A stretch of DNA of 10,769 nucleotides. Origin: COE1 sp964445375 (GTDB lineage Bacteria > Bacillota > Clostridia > Lachnospirales > Lachnospiraceae). The translations under genes and the position numbers were made by a program. Shown here piece after piece: positions 5,806 through 10,769 of this stretch. The first letter of the stretch is position 1; each line of letters begins with the position of its first letter. The DNA is taken from contig CAYUKO010000129.1 of assembly GCA_964445375.1 (NCBI GenBank), forward strand, positions 1 to 10,769. The letters run 5' to 3'. Under the pieces are notes generated by a model that was not told where the DNA came from, did no database searches, and was given only the letters and a program-made list of their open reading frames with translations.

Positions 5806-6719
5806 CAGCAGTGATTCTTACACTATTTTTCTTAATTATCGTTATTATAGCAAGTAATATTAAATTTGTACCACAGGCACATGCGTATGTAGTAGAAAGA
5901 CTTGGTGCATTCCATACCGTATGGGGAACAGGTGTGCCACACTTTAAGCTTCCTTTCATTGACAGAGTTGCCAAGAAAGTAAATTTAAAGGAACAGGTAG
6001 TAGACTTCCCACCACAGCCAGTTATCACCAAGGATAATGTTACCATGCAGATTGATACGGTTGTATTTTTCCAGATTACAGACCCTAAGATGTATGCTTA
6101 CGGTGTAGATAACCCAATTATGGCGATTGAAAAGCTGACAGCAACTACACTTCGTAACATCATTGGTGAGATGGAACTTGACCAGACATTAACATCAAGA
6201 GAAATCATCAACACAAACATGAGATCTGCACTTGACGTAGCAACTGACCCATGGGGAATTAAGGTAAACCGTGTAGAACTTAAGAATATCATTCCACCAG
6301 AAGCAATCAGAACAGCTATGGAGAAGCAGATGAAGGCAGAACGTGAAAGACGTGAGGCCGTTACGATCGCAGAAGGTGAGAAGAAGTCAAGCATCCTTGT
6401 AGCAGAAGGTAAGAAGGAATCTGCAATTCTGGAAGCTGAGGCTGAGAAGCAGGCAGCAATCCTTCGTGCAGAAGCAGAAAAGGAGAGAAAAATCCGTGAA
6501 GCAGAAGGTCAGGCAGAAGCTATCCGTATCGTGCAGATGGCAAATGCAGAAGGTATCAAGGCATTAAAGGATGCTGGTGCAGACGAAGCAGTTCTTACGA
6601 TTAAGAGTCTTGAGGCGTTTGAGAAGGCTGCTAACGGACAGGCAACTAAGATTATCATTCCATCTGAGATTCAGGGAATGGCAGGACTTGCAAAATCTAT
6701 TGGTGAAGTGTTGAAATAA
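5802..6719 (+). CDS. SPFH (stomatin/paraslipin-type) membrane protein
   Basis: The protein has 305 residues. An N-terminal membrane anchor (about 3-20) is followed by the SPFH domain (about 25-185), with typical stretches VPQAHAYVVERLGAFH, DNVTMQIDTVVFFQITDP and WGIKVNRVELKNIIPPE. A long Ala/Glu/Lys helix comes next (about 165-245) and a short C-terminal segment around 270-300. The closest known type is QmcA or paraslipin of bacteria, smaller than flotillins. These proteins form large cage-like oligomers on the membrane and influence membrane protein turnover. The helix contains five 11-residue repeats. The gene overlaps its NfeD partner by 4 bases (ATGA), a conserved pairing in bacteria. It ends before a 15-bp hairpin. 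The exact function in this organism is not known. Confidence 0.93.
   Translation: MTAVILTLFFLIIVIIASNIKFVPQAHAYVVERLGAFHTVWGTGVPHFKLPFIDRVAKKVNLKEQVVDFPPQPVITKDNVTMQIDTVVFFQITDPKMYAYGVDNPIMAIEKLTATTLRNIIGEMELDQTLTSREIINTNMRSALDVATDPWGIKVNRVELKNIIPPEAIRTAMEKQMKAERERREAVTIAEGEKKSSILVAEGKKESAILEAEAEKQAAILRAEAEKERKIREAEGQAEAIRIVQMANAEGIKALKDAGADEAVLTIKSLEAFEKAANGQATKIIIPSEIQGMAGLAKSIGEVLK
6369..6533 (+). repeat. five in-frame 11-residue coiled-coil repeats
   Basis: Residues 190-244 of the SPFH protein divide without gaps into five units of 11, each starting with Ala-Glu: AEGEKKSSILV, AEGKKESAILE, AEAEKQAAILR, AEAEKERKIRE and AEGQAEAIRIV. The period is hendecad rather than heptad, which favours a nearly straight or right-handed coiled coil. 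The repeat is at protein level; the DNA copies have diverged. Confidence 0.85.
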
Positions 6720-6748
6720 AATATAGATTATTGTAAACTGATTTTATA

Positions 6749-6782
6749 AAAGGGTTAAATCATGAAAATGATTTAACCCTTT
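6749..6782 (+). terminator. terminator of the nfeD-SPFH operon, 15-bp perfect stem
   Basis: AAAGGGTTAAATCAT (6749-6763) and ATGATTTAACCCTTT (6768-6782) are exact complements around a GAAA tetraloop. The T-run is only three bases and part of the stem. The A-rich left foot makes it possibly bidirectional. It ends just 19 bases before the response regulator start, so an attenuator or operator role is also conceivable. Confidence 0.78.
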
Positions 6783-6801
6783 CGTTATGAGGGGGAAACT
6801 T

Positions 6802-7524
6802 ATGACAAGAATCATGATACTTGAGGATAATCAGGATAGTCTTAAGGCATTACAGATAATGATACAAAAGATATCATCAGATATAGTGATTGTACCAGTA
6901 AGCAGTCTGGAAGATGCAAGAAAGGCTTTGCAGGAAGCCAAAGAACCATTTCACGTGTTCATGCTGGATATCAATTTACAGGAAAAGGATGCAGAGGATA
7001 CATCAGGACTTATTTTCGCAGGAGAAATTCGTAAGATCAGGCAGTATGCATTTACGCCGATTGTCATGATTACTTCCCTTGCAAGTCTGGAACTTAAGGC
7101 ATACAGAGAACTGCATTGTTATCAATATATTATAAAGCCTTATCAGGAAGAGGAGATACAAAGACTAATTCATAAGGTATTGTTTCAGACTGGAGAAGCA
7201 AGTGAACCATCTGTTTTGATTAAGAAAGAAGGAATTAATTACAAGCTTTTTTGTAAGGATATTATATGTATTCGTGCAATACCGAGAGGGGTAAGTATCA
7301 CGCTTGCCAAGGAAGAAATGAAAGTGTTATATCTGACCATTAAGCAGCTTATGGAGAAATTGCCACAAGAACAGTTTCTGCAATGCCACAGAATGTTTGT
7401 GGTCAATCGTGATTATATCGATTATGTGGATTTGGTGAATGGAATCGTACATATGAAAAATGGAACAGAGGCGGAAATAGGTGTAACTTATAAATCTAAA
7501 ATAAAGGAGGCACTTCATGGCTGA
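6802..7524 (+). CDS. LytTR-family response regulator (AgrA-like)
   Basis: The protein has 240 residues. A receiver domain (1-125) has acidic Glu8-Asp9, phospho-acceptor Asp56 in FMLDINL, and the conserved Lys112 in IIKPY. A LytTR DNA-binding domain (about 140-238) includes FLQCHRMFVVNRDYIDYVDLV and the terminal EIGVTYKSKIKEAL. LytTR regulators bind direct repeats upstream of their targets; AgrA and ComE are examples. GAGGGGG (6789-6795) supports the ATG at 6802 over one at 6787. The stop overlaps the kinase gene by 8 bases, so the two form a two-component pair. No independent promoter is clear between the terminator hairpin and the gene. The target genes and the signal are not visible. Confidence 0.93.
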   Translation: MTRIMILEDNQDSLKALQIMIQKISSDIVIVPVSSLEDARKALQEAKEPFHVFMLDINLQEKDAEDTSGLIFAGEIRKIRQYAFTPIVMITSLASLELKAYRELHCYQYIIKPYQEEEIQRLIHKVLFQTGEASEPSVLIKKEGINYKLFCKDIICIRAIPRGVSITLAKEEMKVLYLTIKQLMEKLPQEQFLQCHRMFVVNRDYIDYVDLVNGIVHMKNGTEAEIGVTYKSKIKEALHG

Positions 7525-8365
7525 GTTTGGAAGGAAGTTCTTATATCGAATCTTTTGTATTGTAGCGTTGATTTTATCAGTCTATCTTTTTGTGGATTTG
7601 GCTTTGAGTGGAACACTTGATATGAAAGTGATTATCCTTTTTGGAATTCTGATTGCAGTCATTGCTTTTGGTTTTATTGACTGGTTTCAGAATTATAGTT
7701 TTTATGAGCAGCAGGAACAGGAGCTAAAGATTTATAAGCTCTATATTAAGCCTCTTGAGGAGCTGACCAAAGATATCCGTGCAAAACAGCATGAATTTGA
7801 CAATCACATGAATGCCATTTTAAATATGCATGTTGTGATTGATGATTATGAGGAACTGGTCAAGGCGCAGTCGGCATATTGTAAGGAAATCTATGAGGTA
7901 AAGGGCAGGAGTAATCCAGCACTGCTTCGTATATCAGATAAGATTCTTGCAGGCTTCTTATACAGTAAGATTATCAGCGCACCGTCCTTTATAGATGTTG
8001 ATATTCAGGTGTTGAATCAGCAGATTATTACTTCGGTATCGGAGCATTCACTGGTGGAAATCATAGGAACTCTTGTGGATAATGCCTTTGAAGCATGTAC
8101 AGAAGAATTGAATGATGTGGATATGATATTGGATGCAAAAGAGGATAAACTAATCTTTGCAATTAAGAATAAGGTTCGAGGACTTACGATGGGTGAGATT
8201 TCCAGTTTTTTCGAAAAAGGCTATACAACGAAGAAAAACAAGGAAGGGCATGGACTTGGATTGTATCAGGCAAATCAGATTGCCCAGAGATATAATGGCA
8301 ATATTACGGTAGAATTGCAGGAATGTGCAGATGTGCAGGAAATCTGCTTTAGGGTTGAAATCTAG
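7517..8365 (+). CDS. GHKL-type sensor histidine kinase (AgrC-like)
   Basis: The protein has 282 residues. Two membrane helices (about 12-31 and 37-55) with only a short loop between them are followed by a helical linker and an H-box, KQHEFDNHMN, with His92 as the probable phosphorylated residue. The GHKL ATPase domain contains Asn189 (VDNAFEAC) and the glycine box GHGLGL (244-249). The catalytic core matches the AgrC/HPK10 class, but AgrC usually has six or seven membrane helices. This sensor region is much shorter, so recognition of a peptide as in Agr is doubtful. It may sense membrane state or a partner protein. AAGGAGG (7504-7510) fixes the start. The gene overlaps the regulator by 8 bases. 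No agrB or agrD is present in the window. Confidence 0.92.
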   Translation: MAEFGRKFLYRIFCIVALILSVYLFVDLALSGTLDMKVIILFGILIAVIAFGFIDWFQNYSFYEQQEQELKIYKLYIKPLEELTKDIRAKQHEFDNHMNAILNMHVVIDDYEELVKAQSAYCKEIYEVKGRSNPALLRISDKILAGFLYSKIISAPSFIDVDIQVLNQQIITSVSEHSLVEIIGTLVDNAFEACTEELNDVDMILDAKEDKLIFAIKNKVRGLTMGEISSFFEKGYTTKKNKEGHGLGLYQANQIAQRYNGNITVELQECADVQEICFRVEI

Positions 8366-8384
8366 TATATAAATGAAGTATAAT
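8355..8384 (+). promoter_or_regulatory. promoter of the sufC-sufB-like operon
   Basis: TTGAAA (8355-8360, 5 of 6 consensus), an 18-base spacer and a perfect TATAAT (8379-8384) overlap the 3' end of the kinase gene. Transcription would start near 8391, about 47 bases before the ATPase gene. I see no convincing IscR-type operator. Confidence 0.68.
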
Positions 8385-8437
8385 CATACCTGTGAAGTAG
8401 GATATATAAGAATGAAATGCGATGGAGGTTTAATTGC

Positions 8438-9166
8438 ATGTTAGAGCTTAGGGATGTTTCCTATCATGTTGATGATGGAAGCAAAAAAGATATATTAAAT
8501 CATATCAATTTAAAGATAGAAGACAGATTTACCGCAATTACCGGACCAAATGGTGGTGGTAAGTCTACGCTGGCAAAGATGATAGCCGGAATTATTACCC
8601 CAACAGAGGGACAGATTCTGATGGATGGTGAAGACATTACCAATATGTCAATCACAGACCGTGCAAAGCTTGGTATCAGCTTTGCTTTTCAGCAGCCAGT
8701 CAGATTTAAGGGAATCACGGTTTTAGACTTGATTCGTCTTGCATCTGGGAAAAATGTCAGTGTCGAAGATGCCTGCCAGTATTTATCTGAGGTGGGACTC
8801 TGCGCACGTGAATATATCAAACGTGAAGTAAATGGCAGCCTTTCCGGCGGAGAATTAAAGCGTATTGAGATTGCAACGGTTATGGCAAGAGGAACGAAGC
8901 TTTCTGTTTTCGATGAGCCGGAGGCAGGAATTGACTTATGGAGCTTCCAGAATCTGATTCAGGTATTTGAGCAGATGCATGAGAAGACCAATGGTTCCAT
9001 CGTGATCATTTCACATCAGGAGAGAATCCTTGATATTGCGGATAAGATTGTTGTCATTGCCAATGGTTCTGTGAGCAAGGAAGGAAAAAAGGAAGACATT
9101 CTTCCAGAGCTGTTAAATGGCAGCATGAACTGTAAGCATAAGTCAGGAGGTTGTATCCATGGATGA
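8438..9166 (+). CDS. sufC: SufC-like Fe-S assembly ATPase (SmsC type)
   Basis: The protein has 242 residues and is a soluble ABC ATPase. It shows Walker A GPNGGGKST (36-44, Lys42), the Q-loop region FAFQQPVRFKG, the signature SGGE (136-139), Walker B with Asp159-Glu160 in SVFDEPEAGIDLWSF, and the switch His193 in SHQER. The DEPEAGID wording and the partner gene indicate Fe-S assembly rather than transport. SufC dimers drive conformational change in the SufB-type scaffold so that clusters can form. The ATG at 8438 is chosen for GGAGG at 8424-8428; the in-frame ATG at 8417 has no site. The C-terminus is unusual: MNCKHKSGGCIHG carries Cys232, His234, Cys239 and His241. Part of it is constrained because AGGAGG for the next gene is embedded there. 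Its stop overlaps the scaffold gene by 8 bases. Confidence 0.92.
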   Translation: MLELRDVSYHVDDGSKKDILNHINLKIEDRFTAITGPNGGGKSTLAKMIAGIITPTEGQILMDGEDITNMSITDRAKLGISFAFQQPVRFKGITVLDLIRLASGKNVSVEDACQYLSEVGLCAREYIKREVNGSLSGGELKRIEIATVMARGTKLSVFDEPEAGIDLWSFQNLIQVFEQMHEKTNGSIVIISHQERILDIADKIVVIANGSVSKEGKKEDILPELLNGSMNCKHKSGGCIHG

Positions 9167-10076
9167 GATTCAGAAGAATTTACTGCTCCAGGTAGCTGAT
9201 TTGCATGAAGTACCGGAAGGAGCTTACAATATACGTTCTGACGGAGAAAGTGCCGGAAGACGAACAACGGAGCATATTGATATCGTAACAAAGACAGACA
9301 AGCCGGGCATTGATATCTATATTAAGGCTGGTACGAAGAAGGAAAGTCTTCATATCCCTGTCATTTTATCAAAGGCAGGACTTAAGGAAGTGGTATACAA
9401 TGACTTTCATGTTGGCGATGATTGTGATGTAACGATTATTGCAGGCTGCGGTATTCATAACTGTGGTGAACAGGACAGCCAGCATGACGGTATTCATACG
9501 TTCTATATCGGAAAAAATTCGAAGGTTCGCTATGTGGAAAAGCATTACGGTGAAGGTGATGGAAGAGGTCATAGAATCTTAAATCCACAGACCGTTATCA
9601 ACATGGAAGAGAACAGCTATATGGAAATGGAGTCTGTTCAGATTAAGGGTGTAGATTCTACTGTTCGAGAGACAAGAGCGACTCTTGCAGCAGGGGCAAG
9701 CCTTGTAACAAAAGAGAAGATCATGACACATGGAACACAGACAGCAGAGACAAAGTTCTATATCGATATGAACGGGGAAGGTTCCAGTGCAACCGTATCT
9801 TCCAGATCGGTTGCAAAGGGTGAGTCTGTGCAGATATTCTATTCGGAAATGAATGGAAATAATCAGTGTGCCGGACATTCGGAATGTGATGCCATTATTA
9901 TGGATCAGGCAAAGGTTAAAGCGATTCCGGTCGTTACTGCAAATCATGTGGATGCAAGTCTGATTCATGAAGCAGCAATTGGAAAAATTGCAGGCGAGCA
10001 GTTGATTAAGCTTATGACACTTGGACTTACAGAAGCCGAAGCAGAAGAGCAGATTGTAAATGGATTCTTAAAATAA
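9159..10076 (+). CDS. SufB/SufD-family Fe-S scaffold (SmsB type)
   Basis: The protein has 305 residues, much shorter than typical SufB (about 450-495), and is essentially the beta-helix core plus the conserved C-terminal helices. With the ATPase upstream it makes a two-gene minimal SUF system, the layout called SMS in anaerobes and archaea. The ending EAAIGKIAGEQLIKLMTLGLTEAEAEEQIVNGFLK is characteristic of the family. Glu271 matches the conserved Glu of the EHEA segment. By eye, the position of the functional SufB cysteine (E. coli Cys405) is Ala251 here. Other cysteines remain: Cys89, Cys97 and Cys102 with His100 (CGIHNC), and Cys237 and Cys243. The scaffold presumably works in the cytoplasm. 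AGGAGG lies at 9145-9150 and the 8-base overlap couples translation to the ATPase. No cysteine desulfurase or U-type scaffold is adjacent. Confidence 0.92.
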   Translation: MDEIQKNLLLQVADLHEVPEGAYNIRSDGESAGRRTTEHIDIVTKTDKPGIDIYIKAGTKKESLHIPVILSKAGLKEVVYNDFHVGDDCDVTIIAGCGIHNCGEQDSQHDGIHTFYIGKNSKVRYVEKHYGEGDGRGHRILNPQTVINMEENSYMEMESVQIKGVDSTVRETRATLAAGASLVTKEKIMTHGTQTAETKFYIDMNGEGSSATVSSRSVAKGESVQIFYSEMNGNNQCAGHSECDAIIMDQAKVKAIPVVTANHVDASLIHEAAIGKIAGEQLIKLMTLGLTEAEAEEQIVNGFLK

Positions 10077-10148
10077 TTTCAGGGGAAATCAGGGTGTGCA
10101 TTAAGGGCAGCAATGCTCTAACTATATAATATAAAAGGAGGAATATAC

Positions 10149-10691
10149 ATGGAAGCTTTACAGTGTATCGAAACAAGAAGAAGTGTAAGAAAATTTAAGG
10201 GAGAGGCAATCAGTCATGAGGTTATGCAGGCAATCGTAAAGGAAGCGTCTTTTGCACCTTCATGGAAAAATTCACAGGTAGTAAGATACGTTGTTGTTGA
10301 GAATCAGGATATCAAGTCCAAGATTGCCAATGATGCGGTATTAGGATTCGCATACAATACAGGAACCATCGAGAAAGCAGCAGCACTTGTTGTTGTAACG
10401 ATGATTCATGGAAGAAGCGGCTTTGAAAAAGACGGTTCTTATACAACAAGCAAGGAAGACCGTTGGGAAATGTTCGATGCAGGAATCGCAACACAGACCT
10501 TCTGTCTTGCAGCGCATGAAAAGGGTGTAGGTTCCGTTATCATGGGAATCTTTGATGAGAACAAAGTTGCAGAGCTTATTCATCTGGAAGAAGGAAGAAA
10601 GGTAGCTGCACTTATCGCAGTAGGTTACCCGGATGAAGAACCAGCAGTACCAAAGAGAAAAGAAGTGGAAGAATTGGTGAGATTTCTGTAA
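10149..10691 (+). CDS. nitroreductase-family flavoprotein
   Basis: The protein has 180 residues. The N-terminal CIETRRSVRKF (6-16) is the typical FMN-phosphate-contacting start of the family, followed by a central EASFAPSWKNSQ (32-43), a helix with DAGIATQTFCLAAHEKGVGSVIMG and the closing AALIAVGYPDEEP. Members are FMN-dependent homodimers that use NAD(P)H to reduce nitroaromatics, quinones or other compounds. The physiological substrate cannot be told from sequence. There is no ferredoxin domain. AAAAGGAGG (10133-10141), 7 bases before the ATG, fixes the start. The gene lies 72 bases after the Fe-S scaffold gene with no terminator seen in between, so it may belong to the same transcript. A strong hairpin follows it. 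Confidence 0.92.
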   Translation: MEALQCIETRRSVRKFKGEAISHEVMQAIVKEASFAPSWKNSQVVRYVVVENQDIKSKIANDAVLGFAYNTGTIEKAAALVVVTMIHGRSGFEKDGSYTTSKEDRWEMFDAGIATQTFCLAAHEKGVGSVIMGIFDENKVAELIHLEEGRKVAALIAVGYPDEEPAVPKRKEVEELVRFL

Positions 10692-10722
10692 GAAGAGAAT
10701 GGAATAGAGAAATAGGAACTAG

Positions 10723-10764
10723 GGCTCCATCAGCGCGAGAAATTGGCGTGGATGGAGTCTTTGT
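10723..10764 (+). terminator. intrinsic terminator after the nitroreductase gene
   Basis: GGCTCCATC (10723-10731) pairs with GATGGAGTC (10751-10759) as 9 bp with one G-U pair. An inner GCGC/GCGT stretch extends the stem, and TTT then GTT follow. It lies about 30 bases after the stop codon. The T-run is modest. Confidence 0.8.
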
Positions 10765-10769
10765 TATTG

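Noticed and set aside
6369..6533. Tandem DNA repeat or CRISPR-like array
   Set aside because: The periodicity exists at protein level in a coiled coil; the DNA units are not near-identical and have no spacers.
6731..6760. Promoter TTGTAA-N18-TTAAAT for the response regulator
   Set aside because: The -10 match is poor and transcription would begin in the loop of the 15-bp hairpin.
6802..8365. Complete Agr quorum-sensing locus
   Set aside because: No agrB-like membrane protease or agrD-like small peptide gene is visible on either side, and the sensor has too few membrane helices.
10098..10117. GCATT/AATGC hairpin as terminator after the scaffold gene
   Set aside because: The stem is only 5 bp with a large loop and no T-run follows.
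10125..10130. Perfect TATAAT before the nitroreductase gene
   Set aside because: Transcription from it would start near 10137, inside the ribosome binding site at 10133-10141, and no good -35 box lies 16-18 bases upstream.

Overview
The window looks like chromosomal DNA of a low-GC anaerobic Clostridia member, most likely Lachnospiraceae. The evidence is strong AGGAGG-type ribosome binding sites, AT-rich housekeeping-style promoters, a perfect CIRCE operator in front of groES-groEL, a stand-alone glycyl-radical protein of the pyruvate formate-lyase type, and a two-gene SufC-SufB iron-sulfur system. The genus cannot be fixed from the sequence alone. All supported genes lie on the + strand.

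Layout. Bases 1-30 hold the tail of a terminator from an upstream gene. After about 250 non-coding bases comes an AT-rich hypothetical gene (281-832), then a cytoplasmic protein with a degenerate GGDEF domain (868-1803). A sigma-A-type promoter and CIRCE lead into groES (2046-2330) and groEL (2443-4068), which are separated by three hairpins and closed by a terminator. A Crp/Fnr-family regulator (4158-4832) follows. Between it and a minimal glycyl-radical protein (GrcA-like, 4951-5193) lies a palindrome exactly where a class II activator site would sit. An NfeD-SPFH membrane pair (5359-6719) forms a translationally coupled operon. A LytTR response regulator and a GHKL histidine kinase (6802-8365) overlap by 8 bases. 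A SufC-like ATPase and a short SufB/SufD-like scaffold (8438-10076) also overlap by 8 bases. A nitroreductase-family gene (10149-10691) and a terminator end the window.

Together the genes suggest protein and redox stress handling in an anaerobe: a chaperonin under HrcA-type control, repair of oxygen-damaged pyruvate formate-lyase under a Crp/Fnr regulator, membrane quality control, Fe-S cluster assembly and a flavoprotein. This is inference from family roles. I see no phage, transposon, CRISPR array, tRNA or rRNA. The families are known. The least explained parts are the Crp/Fnr-grcA control region, the structured groES-groEL spacer, the degenerate GGDEF protein, the Agr-like pair without a visible signal gene, and the odd leader of the first gene.
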